Assembly: GCA_964653025.1 (NCBI GenBank)
Contig: CAZZBZ010000005.1
Location: forward strand, 1-64,000
DNA: 64,000 nucleotides
Reading direction: 5' to 3'
Source of the DNA: JABWAM01 sp964653025
GTDB taxonomy: Bacteria; Verrucomicrobiota; Verrucomicrobiia; JABWAM01
Position numbers and translations under genes: made by a program. The notes beneath the pieces are model-generated. The model had not been told where the DNA came from, made no database searches, and worked only from the letters and a program-made list of their open reading frames with translations. Shown here in pieces: positions 55,528 to 64,000 of the stretch; position 1 is the stretch's first letter, and each line of letters opens with the position of its first letter.

Positions 55528-57024
55528 TCAGCGGTCGCCCGCACCACCACGAACGAGTTCGATATTGTTTTCTCGGAGGGTGCGTCCCACCGATAGGTGG
55601 AGCTTGGCCAGTGCGATGCTGTAGTCCGCCAGCGCACGGATCTCGCGGGAACGCACCTCGGCCAGCTTGTTCTGCAGTTCGAGGACCACGAAGCTGGTGC
55701 TCGTGCCAGCGCGCAGTTTTGAGGTCTCCGCCGCCAACGCATCCTCCGCAGCCCGACGGGCCACTCGCGTGACTTTGATGCGCTTGTGGCTGGCGTCCAC
55801 CGCATCGAGCGCGTTACTCACATCCACGACCACTGTCTGCTCCGCTCGCTTGAGTTGGAGAATAGCCTGTTGCTTGCGCAGGCGAGAGGATTCCAGGTGC
55901 CCTTGGGCCGCCTGGTCCGGCAGCGGGATGCGGACGGCCATCCCTACGGCCCACCGGTCGTTCTTGGTGTCCACGGACTTGGTGAAGTCCTGGTTCACCC
56001 CATTGAAACCGGCGGTGCCCTTAAGGTCTACCTGCGGCCAGCGCTGCTGCTGGTCGTACACAAGCTGGATGTTTTGCCGTTCCACCACGAGCTTCGCCGC
56101 ACGATAGTCGGGGCGCAGTTCGAGGGCGTCCACAAGGAGTTCATCGCGGGATCTGACCGGCGGCGGGATGTCCCCGGGTAGGTCAGAGGGAGCCAGCGGG
56201 CGGTCCTGGATCTCCGAGAGGTTGGGCGAAATCAGAGCGCGGAGGGCTGTCATGCGCAGATTCACATCCTGGTTGGCGAGAATCACGTTTTCCTCCCGAC
56301 TGGCCACCCCCGATTCCGCTTGCGTGATCTCCAGCGGCGCCATCACGCCAATCAGGACGCGCTTGCGGTTGTCCTCGAGCAGCTTGGCCGCCAGTTCCAG
56401 GGCCTGAAACTGGACGGTGCGGTTCTGGATCGCAAAGACAAGGTTGTGGTAGGCGTCGTGGACGCGGGTGATCACATCCATCACGCGACCGGAAAAATCC
56501 TCGTCGGAGATATTCTTCGCGACCCGCGCAATACGGATGGGGGCCATCTGGCTGGCGGTGCCAAAGCCGCGGAGCAAAGGCTGGGCCACGTCAAGGCCCC
56601 AGTAGGTAGTGTACTGCTCTTGGAACGAGTTGAATGTATTCTGAGAGTCCGAACTTCGGAGGCCGAGGTTATAGCGGGTGCCGGTCGGGAATTTTCCCTC
56701 AAGACCGGTGGAAAAGTCCGTCGTTCGGGTTTTTGTCGAAGTGAGCCCGCCGGCGGCCACGGAAGATTGGGCGTCGAGCGGCGTGCTGTTCTCCCCGTAG
56801 TTCGGGCTGAAAACAACCGCCGGGTCGAAGTCCCCGCGGGCGATCCTTACGGCTTCCTCGTCGATGAGCGGGTTGAGGCGCTGGATGGAAATCTCGAGGT
56901 TGCCGTCGAGGGCCCGTCTCACACAATCCTGGAGAGAGAGGGAAAGTGGTTCTCCCGCGGCAACTCCTGGGCAACCCCATAGGAGGAGCACGATACCGAG
57001 TGCAGCAAGGAGAGGAAGGCGCAT
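55528..57024 (-). CDS. TolC-family outer-membrane efflux protein
   Basis: 498 residues from MRLPLLAALGIVLLLWGC, a signal peptide; the frame is open further upstream, but the sequence there looks non-coding. The hydrophobic core ends LLLWGCPG, so a lipoprotein Cys at residue 18 is possible. Two OEP repeats (about 40-250 and 270-490) with SRDELLVDALELRPDYRAAK and LLEDNRKRVLIGVMAPLEI are typical. It forms the outer-membrane channel, with the ABC and HlyD genes downstream in coordinates and upstream in transcription. Confidence 0.92.
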   Translation of the reverse strand: MRLPLLAALGIVLLLWGCPGVAAGEPLSLSLQDCVRRALDGNLEISIQRLNPLIDEEAVRIARGDFDPAVVFSPNYGENSTPLDAQSSVAAGGLTSTKTRTTDFSTGLEGKFPTGTRYNLGLRSSDSQNTFNSFQEQYTTYWGLDVAQPLLRGFGTASQMAPIRIARVAKNISDEDFSGRVMDVITRVHDAYHNLVFAIQNRTVQFQALELAAKLLEDNRKRVLIGVMAPLEITQAESGVASREENVILANQDVNLRMTALRALISPNLSEIQDRPLAPSDLPGDIPPPVRSRDELLVDALELRPDYRAAKLVVERQNIQLVYDQQQRWPQVDLKGTAGFNGVNQDFTKSVDTKNDRWAVGMAVRIPLPDQAAQGHLESSRLRKQQAILQLKRAEQTVVVDVSNALDAVDASHKRIKVTRVARRAAEDALAAETSKLRAGTSTSFVVLELQNKLAEVRSREIRALADYSIALAKLHLSVGRTLRENNIELVRGGAGDR

Positions 57025-57146
57025 GGAAAAATCAGGACGGCGAGGACGGAGACAAACCCGGGTCTTCGGCGCAAACGCCGTAGCCGCAAAGACTTGCACC
57101 GCATTCGCATCGCGATTAGTCAGATTGACCGAAGCCTCCCGTCGTG

Positions 57147-58250
57147 TCAACGAAGGGCTTCACTCCGCAGATCCTCAGGCAACAGGAGCTTCCAGACCGG
57201 TACTCGTCGCAGGATGATGGAGGCCTCCACCGTCGAGCCGAGCACCAGGCGTGCCGGGGTCTCCTTCACATGGGCCACCACCAGGTAGGAGCCCTCCTTC
57301 ATGGGTTCTCCCGGTTGGCGAGGGTAGGCTTCCATGGCCACCTCCGTGACAGTTCCATGGATGTAGCCGAAGCGCATAAACTCGAAGACGTTCGAGCGCA
57401 TCCGCACATGCTGGCCGATGCGGATGCGGTGAACCTGATTCTCGCCAACAAAAATCTTCACCCGTTTCGGCTCGCCCCCCGAGACATGGGCGAGGTCATC
57501 CCCGCGGTTCACGCGCTCCCCCGGACGGCGCTTGATCACAAGGGTGACCATCCCATCGATGGGGGCGCGGATCTGGCGGCGTTCGATCTGTTCCTGGCAA
57601 ACCCTCAGGTCTACGGTCAGGCGGTCGAGGCGAGCGCCCGCGGCGTTGAGATCCGCGAGGGCCTCCTTCTTCGCCGTCTCCTCGAGTCCGCGGTCGAGCA
57701 TGGCCACGTTCTCCTTCGCCTTCGAGAGTTCGGCCTGGGCCATATCGTGGGCCAGCTTGCGGGTGTCGTACTCGCTTTGGCTGGTCAGCTTCTCTTCGAG
57801 GAGCTGGGTGTAACGGCGAAGTTCGGTCTCGGCATGGAGTGTCTGCTGTTGGGCCTGGGCCAACTCACTCCGCGAATGCCAGAACTCCTTCTGCAGGGGC
57901 ATCTTGTTCACTTTTTCGAGTTGGACCTTCTTCAGATCGAGAGCCGCCTGGGATTCCTTGATCTCCGCTTCGATCTGGGTCCTCCAGTTCTCCTGCTGCT
58001 GGGTGTCGAGAAGGAGGATGGCATCTTCCTTTTTCACGCGTGTGCCCTCGTAGGCTTTCACCTCCTGGAGAATCCCGTCCTCTGGCGCATAGAGATAGCG
58101 CTCCTCCTCCGACACAATAATTCCGTTCGCAGAAACTCTTTCATCCACGGGCACGACGCCAATGAGCACGATAAGGATAATCCCGAAGCCGAGGACGGCC
58201 GAGATGATCCAAATACGGATCAGCCGCAGGTTTTTCTGGAGCTTCTCCAC
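57147..58250 (-). CDS. HlyD-family membrane fusion protein
   Basis: 367 residues from a GTG 4 bases after the ABC gene. A cytoplasmic start is followed by a membrane helix (IRIWIISAVLGFGIILIVLI, about 10-30) and the periplasmic adaptor: YAPEDGILQEVKAYEGTRVK barrel half, a long coiled coil (about 85-215) and RQIRAPIDGMVTLVIKRRPGERVN as the second lipoyl half. It bridges inner-membrane ABC transporter and TolC channel. Confidence 0.93.
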   Translation of the reverse strand: MEKLQKNLRLIRIWIISAVLGFGIILIVLIGVVPVDERVSANGIIVSEEERYLYAPEDGILQEVKAYEGTRVKKEDAILLLDTQQQENWRTQIEAEIKESQAALDLKKVQLEKVNKMPLQKEFWHSRSELAQAQQQTLHAETELRRYTQLLEEKLTSQSEYDTRKLAHDMAQAELSKAKENVAMLDRGLEETAKKEALADLNAAGARLDRLTVDLRVCQEQIERRQIRAPIDGMVTLVIKRRPGERVNRGDDLAHVSGGEPKRVKIFVGENQVHRIRIGQHVRMRSNVFEFMRFGYIHGTVTEVAMEAYPRQPGEPMKEGSYLVVAHVKETPARLVLGSTVEASIILRRVPVWKLLLPEDLRSEALR

Positions 58251-58254
58251 ACTC

Positions 58255-60087
58255 TCAGGCCGCTCGCGGCTTGGCTTCCGACTCGAGGATGCGCGGATGG
58301 TAAAGACGACTGTAGAGACCCTTTCGATCGAGCAGATCCTGGTGCATGCCGATCTCAACGATGCGCCCCCGCTGAAGCACCACGATGCGGTGCGCCTTCT
58401 GGATGGTGCTCAAGCGGTGGGCGACGAGAAAAACGGTCTTCCCTTGCATCAGGATGTCCAGCGAACGTTGGATCAGCTGCTCGCTCTGCGTGTCGAGCGC
58501 ACTCGTCGCTTCGTCGAAAATGAGGATCTTGGGGTCCTTGAGAATCGCACGCGCGATCGCCACGCGCTGGCGCTGCCCCCCCGAAAGCATCACCCCCGCC
58601 TGCCCGACCCGGCTGCGGAAGCCGTCCGGTATCTGCTCGATGAACTCCAGTGCGTTGGCCAGGTGCGCCGCCTCCCTCACCTCTTCCTTCGTGGCCTCTG
58701 GTTTCCCGTAGCGGATGTTCTCTTCAATCGTACCAGAGAAAAGGAAGTTATCCTGGAGCACCACGCTGATCTGGCGACGGTAGCAATCGTAGTCAAGTTT
58801 CCGAATGTCCACCCCGTCAATGAGAAGGCTCCCCTCGCTCACGTCCCGAAAGCGCGTAAGCAGGCTCATCAGCGTGGACTTCCCGCTGCCGCTCGGGCCT
58901 ACGAGAGCGATGACCTCTCCCGGTTTTACTTCAAGGTTGAAATCCTCGATGGCGGTTTCCTTCCCGTAGGAAAACTTGACTCGATCGAAAAGGACGTGCC
59001 CCTTCAGCGTCAATTCGATCGGATTCGGGATCTCGACAATCTCAGGACGCGTGTCGAGCAGGGTCAGGATCCGCTCGAAGCCAGTCCGCGCGTTAATCGT
59101 CACCTGGATCAGCGCTGAAAAGTTCTGGATCGGCCCGAATAATCCCCATAGGTAGGCCGTAAACGCCACGAAGGCCCCGATGGTCATCTCTTGGCGAACC
59201 ACCGAAAGCCCGCCAAACACCAGCACGAACGCATAGAGCGTGTTGCAGAGTTGCCAAAGGAAGGCCCACATCCTTCGCCCAATCACCTGAAGGTCCATCT
59301 CCGGATAGAAGTTGTCCTTGATTGTCAGTACGAAGCGCCTCCGCTCGTGATCCTCCTGCCCGAAGGATTTGACCACCTTGATGCCACTGAAGGTCTCGCC
59401 GAGAGAGCCTGCCAAGGCCGACTGTCGCTCTTTCACATCGTGCGACATGCGGTAGATCCGTCTCCGAAAGGCTTGCGTGATCGCAAAGTAAATCGGCAGG
59501 GTCAACAAGCAGATCAATGTCAGCTTCCAGTTTAGAAAAAACATCACCACGACCGCAAAACACAGGCTGAGCAGGCTGTTCGCGATCGTTCCAAATGCCA
59601 TCGAGATGAACTGCTGGATGGAGGCCACGTCGTGGATGAGGCGGTTCACCAGGCTCGCCGTCCGCTCCCGCTCGTAAAAGGCCATATGCAGGAGTTGCAG
59701 GTGATGGAACAGCGCCTTGCGGATGTCGAAGACCGTCCGCTGCCCCGAGTAAAAGAGCAGGTAGTCGTGCCCGTAGCCCGTGACGTTTTGCACCAGCGTC
59801 GCGAAAAGGAAAACTACTGCCACCCCCACCACGAGGGTGACGTTTCGCGCAGGAAGCGCCTCGTCAATCAGGAACTTCGTGATGAGCGGGATGCTCTGGC
59901 TGATGAAGACCGTCAGGACGTTCCCCAGCGCAGCGACTGCCAGCAGTTTGCGATACGGCTTGACGAACTTCCAGAACCGCCGAAAGGCCTCGGAACTTGG
60001 ATAATGGTTGATGACGCTGGAACCAGAATCCCCACGGCCGCCCAAACGCACGTGGTTTCCGGCACCATTCGATCCAGAGGTTTTCAC
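58255..60087 (-). CDS. MsbA-like ABC transporter, fused permease and ATPase
   Basis: 610 residues from a GTG (a TTG nine codons earlier is another option). Six-helix exporter domain (about 45-330), then the ATPase: Walker A GPSGSGKST, Q-loop ISVVLQDNFLFSGT, signature LSGGQRQRVAIARAI, Walker B ILIFDEATSALD. It has no C39 peptidase domain, so the substrate is probably not a double-Gly peptide. ABC-HlyD-TolC in one run is the layout of a type I secretion or drug/lipid efflux pump; no substrate gene is visible beside it. Confidence 0.94.
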   Translation of the reverse strand: MKTSGSNGAGNHVRLGGRGDSGSSVINHYPSSEAFRRFWKFVKPYRKLLAVAALGNVLTVFISQSIPLITKFLIDEALPARNVTLVVGVAVVFLFATLVQNVTGYGHDYLLFYSGQRTVFDIRKALFHHLQLLHMAFYERERTASLVNRLIHDVASIQQFISMAFGTIANSLLSLCFAVVVMFFLNWKLTLICLLTLPIYFAITQAFRRRIYRMSHDVKERQSALAGSLGETFSGIKVVKSFGQEDHERRRFVLTIKDNFYPEMDLQVIGRRMWAFLWQLCNTLYAFVLVFGGLSVVRQEMTIGAFVAFTAYLWGLFGPIQNFSALIQVTINARTGFERILTLLDTRPEIVEIPNPIELTLKGHVLFDRVKFSYGKETAIEDFNLEVKPGEVIALVGPSGSGKSTLMSLLTRFRDVSEGSLLIDGVDIRKLDYDCYRRQISVVLQDNFLFSGTIEENIRYGKPEATKEEVREAAHLANALEFIEQIPDGFRSRVGQAGVMLSGGQRQRVAIARAILKDPKILIFDEATSALDTQSEQLIQRSLDILMQGKTVFLVAHRLSTIQKAHRIVVLQRGRIVEIGMHQDLLDRKGLYSRLYHPRILESEAKPRAA

Positions 60088-60166
60088 TTGCTCAGCGCAT
60101 TCTCCGGGCCGCAACCGCGACCCAACTTTGGATTCTCTCCCCTTTCTGATTGTCCCGCAACCCCTA

Positions 60167-60195
60167 ATATTTCACGCTCGCAGAGCGTGAAATAT
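60167..60195. promoter_or_regulatory. 13-bp perfect palindrome upstream of kdsA
   Basis: ATATTTCACGCTC (60167-60179) and GAGCGTGAAATAT (60183-60195) are perfectly complementary with a 3-base loop GCA. It lies between the divergently transcribed ABC exporter and kdsA, 20 bases before the kdsA ATG. It could be a repressor operator overlapping the kdsA promoter or leader, or a leader hairpin near the ribosome site. No T-run follows. Confidence 0.6.
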
Positions 60196-60215
60196 ACGGG
60201 CTAGGATGGAGAACC

Positions 60216-61010
60216 ATGGCGAAGCCCTCTTTCGATCGCTTCTTCCTGATCGCCGGCCCTTGCGTGGCCGAGAGTCGCACCCTCTGCCTGAAGGTGGCGC
60301 GTGAACTCGCATCTCTCGGCCGCAAGCTCCGCCTCCCGGTGGTCTTCAAGGCCTCCTACGACAAGGCCAACCGTTCTTCCCACCGCTCCATTCGTGGCCC
60401 GGGTCTGTCTGACGGAATCGAGATTCTGCGCGCGGTAAAGGAAGAGACCGGGCTGCCGATTCTCACGGACATCCATCTCCCCTCGGAAGCCGCGGAAGCC
60501 GCCACAGTCGCAGACGTGCTTCAGGTCCCCGCTTTCCTGTGCCGCCAGACCGACCTCCTTGTCGCCGCCGCGCGAACCGGAAAATGGGTAAACGTCAAGA
60601 AGGGCCAGTTCCTCTCCCCCGAGGACATGGGCAACGTCGTCGCCAAGCTCCATCACGCCGGTGCCCGCGGACGCGTGATTCTCACCGAGCGCGGAACCTC
60701 CTTCGGCTACCGCAACCTCGTCGTGGACTTCCGCGGCATCCCGATCATGAAAGCCCTGGGCTGCCCGGTGGTCTTCGACGCCACCCATAGCGTCCAGCGC
60801 CCCGGCGGCCTCGGAGACCGCTCGGGCGGCGACTCCCGCTTCATCCCAACTCTCGCCCGCGCCGCCGTCGCCGCCGGGTGCGACGGGCTGTTTCTCGAAA
60901 CCCACCCCTGCCCCGCACGCGCCCTTTCCGACGGACCAAACATGGTTCGCCTGCATGACCTCCCGCAACTGCTGGCGGAGATCTTGCGCATCCGTGCGGC
61001 CGTGGTGTAG
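60216..61010 (+). CDS. kdsA: KDO-8-phosphate synthase, metal-dependent (class II) type
   Basis: Condenses arabinose-5-phosphate and phosphoenolpyruvate to 3-deoxy-octulosonate-8-phosphate for LPS inner core. 264 residues. AGPCVAES has Cys at the position of the metal-ligating Cys11 of Aquifex; E. coli has Asn. Other conserved segments are KASYDKANRSSHRS, CRQTDLL, NVKKGQFLSPEDM, RGTSFGYRNLVVDF and HSVQRPGG. Followed by lptC-, lptA- and lptB-like genes in one operon. Confidence 0.96.
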   Translation: MAKPSFDRFFLIAGPCVAESRTLCLKVARELASLGRKLRLPVVFKASYDKANRSSHRSIRGPGLSDGIEILRAVKEETGLPILTDIHLPSEAAEAATVADVLQVPAFLCRQTDLLVAAARTGKWVNVKKGQFLSPEDMGNVVAKLHHAGARGRVILTERGTSFGYRNLVVDFRGIPIMKALGCPVVFDATHSVQRPGGLGDRSGGDSRFIPTLARAAVAAGCDGLFLETHPCPARALSDGPNMVRLHDLPQLLAEILRIRAAVV

Positions 61011-61058
61011 CTTGGGAGGCGCACACGCGGGATGCGCGGCGACCGCGTCTCCGCAGGT

Positions 61059-61505
61059 ATGAGATTCCCAAAGCTCTGGATTGTGGCGGCGGCGACCGCC
61101 CTGGCGACCGGTTCCACCCATGGAGCCCCCGAAAGTCATGTGCCGAGTTCCCCGGGGACCCTCACGAAGTTCACGATCCCCGAGCGAAATCGTGAAGGAA
61201 AGCTGATCTGGCAGTTGAGTGGGGAAAAGGCCCGTATCCGCCCCGACAGCCAGATGGAAATCGACCAGTTCGTGGCCAGCACGTTCCGTGAGGCGAAGGT
61301 GGACTGGACCCTCGAGACCCCCACCTGCATCCTCAACCGCGAGACCCGCGAAGCGGTCAGCGAGGCCGACGTCCGCATCACCAATAAGCAGACCATCATC
61401 ACCGGCGTCGGTTTCCACTGGATTGCCAGTGAAAGTCGCTTCATCGTTCGCAGCCGCGTGGAAGTTCTCATCCCAGGAAGCATCGTCAAGGAGCAAATCC
61501 CGTGA
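61059..61505 (+). CDS. LptC-like periplasmic LPS transport protein
   Basis: 148 residues from MRFPKLWIVAAATALATGST, a hydrophobic N-terminus that may be a cleaved signal or an LptC-style anchor; a start nine codons upstream at 61032 is possible. The rest is beta-rich (TPTCILNRETREAVSEADVR, RFIVRSRVEVLI), matching LptC/YrbK-type jellyroll proteins by eye. The call rests mainly on position between kdsA and lptA, since LptC sequences are poorly conserved. Its stop overlaps the lptA GTG start as GTGA. Confidence 0.7.
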   Translation: MRFPKLWIVAAATALATGSTHGAPESHVPSSPGTLTKFTIPERNREGKLIWQLSGEKARIRPDSQMEIDQFVASTFREAKVDWTLETPTCILNRETREAVSEADVRITNKQTIITGVGFHWIASESRFIVRSRVEVLIPGSIVKEQIP

Positions 61506-62092
61506 AAGCATCCTTCCCCCGCGCCATCGCCCTGTTCGCCCTTCTCCTCGCCGCGCTGCCGTACGTCCAGGCCCAGGATCGCGCAACCCCCACCCCGACC
61601 CCGCTCCGTCCCGCGACCCCCACCCCGCAGCCGAATGACCCTCCTGCCGCCGGAGCAAACCTCCCGGGTGGCAAGCCCTTTACGCGCATCACCGCCGACA
61701 TGCTGAACTTCGACTACGAGAAACACGTCGCAATCTTCGAGGGAAACGTCACCGCCGCGGACCCCCAACTCACTCTTTTGTGTCGAAAAATGGTGGTCTA
61801 CTTCAGTGAAAAGGGGAGCGAGGTCACCAGCATCGAGGCCACCCTCGACGTCCGGATGAAGCAGCAAACGAAGGAGGCCTTCGGCGAGAAAGCCGTCTTC
61901 ACGCGCGAGACCGGCAACATCGTCCTTTCCGAGGGCAAACCCCGCCTCCTCGACGAAAACGGCAACTGGATCGTCAGCCGCGGGGGAGGAATCATCTACA
62001 ACATCAACACGAAGATCATGCGCGTGGACAAGCCGGAGATGGAGGTCCAGTCCTCAGGCGGGGGCGCCCTCAGCCCTTCCCAGAAGAAATGA
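61502..62092 (+). CDS. lptA: LptA/OstA-like LPS transport bridge protein
   Basis: 196 residues from a GTG. Signal peptide (cut near VQAQ), then a Thr/Pro linker (TPTPTPLRPATPTPQ, from a direct repeat of CACCCCG words). The OstA beta-jellyroll follows: ITADMLNFDYEKHVAIFEGNV and GEKAVFTRETGNIVLSEGKP. It would carry LPS across the periplasm. Overlaps lptC-like and lptB genes by 4 bases each. Confidence 0.87.
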   Translation: MKASFPRAIALFALLLAALPYVQAQDRATPTPTPLRPATPTPQPNDPPAAGANLPGGKPFTRITADMLNFDYEKHVAIFEGNVTAADPQLTLLCRKMVVYFSEKGSEVTSIEATLDVRMKQQTKEAFGEKAVFTRETGNIVLSEGKPRLLDENGNWIVSRGGGIIYNINTKIMRVDKPEMEVQSSGGGALSPSQKK

Positions 62093-62814
62093 GCGCCCTT
62101 CTCACTACCGAGGGCCTCCGCAAGTCCTACAAGGGACGTGAGGTTGTGCGCGGCGTGCGCATCGAGGTCCAGCACGGCGAGATTGTCGGCCTCCTCGGTC
62201 CCAACGGCGCCGGTAAGACCACCTCCTTCTACATGATCGTCGGCCTCGTGAAGCCCAACGCCGGCACCGTCACCTTCGAAGGGCACGATGTCTCGCACAT
62301 GCCGATGTTCCGCCGCTCCCGCCTCGGCATGGGTTACCTCGCCCAGGAACCCTCGGTCTTCCGCAAGCTCACCGTCGAGGAGAACATCCTCGCCATTCTT
62401 GAGTTCATGCCGCTCACCCGCGCCCAACGCCGCGAGCGCCTCGACCAGCTCCTCAACGAACTCAATCTCACCCCCCTCGCGAAGAATCGCGCCTACACCC
62501 TCAGCGGTGGAGAAAAACGCCGCCTCGAAATCACCCGCGCCCTCGTCACCAACCCCTCCTTCCTCATGCTCGACGAGCCCTTCAGCGGCATCGACCCGCT
62601 GGCTGTCCACCAAATTCAGGAGATCATCCTTGGCCTCCGCAAGCGCGGCATCGGTATCCTCGTCACCGACCACAATGTCCGCGAGACCCTCTCCATCGTG
62701 GATCACGCCTACCTCATCTGCGAGGGCGAGGTCCTCCGTCAGGGCACCAAGGATTTTCTCGTGAACGACCCCGTGAGCCGCGAACTCTACCTCGGCCCCC
62801 GTTTCACGATGTGA
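62089..62814 (+). CDS. lptB: LPS export ABC ATPase
   Basis: 241 residues, the usual LptB length. Walker A GPNGAGKTTSFYMIVGL, the LptB-type LAQEPSVFRKLTVEENILA, signature LSGGEKRRLEI, Walker B FLMLDEPFSGIDPLAV and switch His in TDHNVRETL. Powers LPS extraction with LptF/G. The ATG overlaps the lptA stop as ATGA. Confidence 0.97.
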   Translation: MSALLTTEGLRKSYKGREVVRGVRIEVQHGEIVGLLGPNGAGKTTSFYMIVGLVKPNAGTVTFEGHDVSHMPMFRRSRLGMGYLAQEPSVFRKLTVEENILAILEFMPLTRAQRRERLDQLLNELNLTPLAKNRAYTLSGGEKRRLEITRALVTNPSFLMLDEPFSGIDPLAVHQIQEIILGLRKRGIGILVTDHNVRETLSIVDHAYLICEGEVLRQGTKDFLVNDPVSRELYLGPRFTM

Positions 62815-62879
62815 TGGAGATGGGTTCTGGTTAGTTTTGACGCGGACGAAGCGCCATTTCAGACCTCTCGGTCTCCTCT

Positions 62880-62913
62880 CCCGCACCATCTTGGGGACCA
62901 TCGGCGGGTTTTT
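62880..62913 (+). terminator. Weak candidate terminator after lptB
   Basis: CCCGC (62880-62884) and GCGGG (62904-62908) with a 19-base loop, then TTTTT. The stem is short, so this is tentative. A second small hairpin AGACC/GGTCT lies at 62861-62874. Confidence 0.3.
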
Positions 62914-62950
62914 CCTTTATTCTCCCGGGACCATTCTCCATTCTTTTCCC

Positions 62951-64000
62951 ATGCCTGAGACCTACTTCATCGTTCCTGCGTCGGTTCATAACACCCTGAT
63001 CGAAACCGCCTTTCGCCACCGCAAGTACACCGCGGACGAGGCGAAGGATGCCGCGCGCTTCTGCGAACTGGCTTCCACTCACGGGATCCGCACCCACAAC
63101 GGGATCAAGGCGGTTCACCTCGACGAGCACTTTGGCTCGAAGGTGGGGGGCTGCACCCCCGGCGCCACGATCGAAAAGCTCCCGACGAAGTACAAGGCCG
63201 TCCAACGCTGGAACGCCAACAAGAAGCTTGGGCAGTCGGTCGCCTTCGCGGCGATGGATGCCTGCATGAAGATGGCCGATGAGTACGGCACGGGGATCGT
63301 GACGGTGGACAATGCCTTCCACTACCTTTGGGGCGGTGGCTACGTGATCGACGCGGCGAAGAAGGGATACATCGCCTTTACCTGCTGCACGGCGGGGACC
63401 TCCGAGGTCGTGCCCTTCATGGGCAAGTTTCCCACGATGGGGACAAACCCACACTCGTGGGGATTCCCGACGACCGAGTCCATCGGCTACCCGATTTGCG
63501 TGGACTGGGCGACGAGCACGGTCGCCATGGGGCGCGTGCAACAGCTTGCGCGCGAGGGAAAACAGCTCCCGCCGGGTGCCGCCGTGGACGCCAACGGCAA
63601 TCCGACCAACGACCCGAACCAGGCCAAGTCGCTGCTCTTCTTCGGACAACACAAAGGCTACGGTCTCGCGCTTGTGAACGAACTTCTCGCGGCCTACACG
63701 GGAAGCGGAATCCCGTACCTGCGCGGAAAGCCGAAGGAAGGGCCGCCCGACGAGAAGCACACGCCGCACTTCTACTTCCAGTGCACCAAGGCGGACGCGC
63801 TCGACTGTGGCAACTTCCCCGCGGGGCGCAACCAGGTCTCCAACGTGAAGGCCGTCATCGAGGACATCCTTGGCCACGGGAACGAGAAGGCGATGCTCCC
63901 GGGCCAGATCGAGGCCCGGGCCGCGGCGCTCACGAAGCAGCACGGTGGATTGCTCTTCTCGAAGGCCGAGATCGAGGCCTTTAACGAGATCGCGCGCGAG
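62951..64000 (+). CDS. Malate/L-lactate dehydrogenase family protein, 3' end outside the window
   Basis: 350 codons are visible, open at the window end; full-length members have about 340-370. It is the Ldh_2/YlbC/YiaK NAD(P)-oxidoreductase family: THGIRTHN, GTGIVTVDNAFHYLWGGG, MGTNPHSWGFPTTES, VDWATSTVAMGRV, NPTNDPNQA and GQHKGYGLALVNELL. Members reduce alpha-keto acids (malate, lactate, ureidoglycolate, diketogulonate); the substrate is unclear here. The variation NAFHYLWGG in place of NSNHFG is noteworthy. 136 bases after lptB. Confidence 0.9.
   Translation, partial: MPETYFIVPASVHNTLIETAFRHRKYTADEAKDAARFCELASTHGIRTHNGIKAVHLDEHFGSKVGGCTPGATIEKLPTKYKAVQRWNANKKLGQSVAFAAMDACMKMADEYGTGIVTVDNAFHYLWGGGYVIDAAKKGYIAFTCCTAGTSEVVPFMGKFPTMGTNPHSWGFPTTESIGYPICVDWATSTVAMGRVQQLAREGKQLPPGAAVDANGNPTNDPNQAKSLLFFGQHKGYGLALVNELLAAYTGSGIPYLRGKPKEGPPDEKHTPHFYFQCTKADALDCGNFPAGRNQVSNVKAVIEDILGHGNEKAMLPGQIEARAAALTKQHGGLLFSKAEIEAFNEIARE

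Overview
The window is high-GC, densely coding chromosomal DNA from a Gram-negative bacterium. LPS export genes (lptA, lptB, an lptC-like gene, an LptF/LptG permease), kdsA, lspA and a TolC family protein show a double membrane. Several traits fit the PVC superphylum, most likely a Verrucomicrobiota relative: a DksA/TraR protein with a degenerate zinc finger of the Cys-Glu-Met-Ser-Gly-Lys-Pro type, a UGP2-like UTP-glucose-1-phosphate uridylyltransferase, a 1031-residue DUF2723 membrane protein with TPR-like repeats, a large membrane Ser/Thr kinase, and a fucose-isomerase-like plus rhamnulokinase pair. The taxonomic call is inference; there is no rRNA here. I see no phage, transposase, CRISPR array or plasmid gene.

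Layout. 1-6650: an exported-protein fragment, lon, a small heat-shock protein, an intergenic block of palindromic repeats, then dksA-like/lspA/wecB and a divergent zinc metallopeptidase. 6699-12472: an orphan solute-binding protein, two small exported or anchored proteins, a MacB/FtsX permease and a UshA-like nucleotidase. 12575-16646: two NfeD proteins, the flotillin FloA and a small membrane-anchored protein. 16746-18293: a B12-binding radical SAM protein. 18695-26315: a minus-strand sensory block of three histidine kinases and three response regulators, joined mostly by 4-base stop/start overlaps. 26501-31527: yebC, cutA, an acetyl-xylan-esterase-like hydrolase and a large Ser/Thr kinase.

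31623-37521: psd, an M48 lipoprotein peptidase, a UTP-glucose-1-phosphate uridylyltransferase, bioD, and an ECF sigma / anti-sigma pair followed by an HtrA-like protein that has lost two catalytic residues. 37642-44363: a nucleoside-phosphorylase-like protein, an exported helical protein, a methyltransferase, rhaB and a fucose-isomerase-like protein. 44475-50421: an LptG/LptF permease, a dolichol-phosphate-mannose-synthase-like glycosyltransferase, a methyltransferase that overlaps it tail to tail, and the DUF2723 protein. 50521-53247: rpmB, rpsR, a PhnP-like beta-lactamase-fold protein and an SRPBCC-epimerase fusion. 53332-60087: an exported protein, tRNA-Val(CAC), a LysR regulator and a TolC/HlyD/ABC exporter. 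60216-64000: kdsA-lptC-lptA-lptB and the start of a malate/L-lactate dehydrogenase family gene.

The strongest unexplained signals are: (1) intergenic palindromic repeat families, including a cloverleaf-like 107-bp element at 3012-3118; (2) the apparent pseudo-protease in the ECF sigma operon; (3) perfect or near-perfect dyads in divergent promoter regions at 60167-60195 and 47185-47230; (4) the compact multi-kinase block. I did not find a clearly new defence or mobile system.
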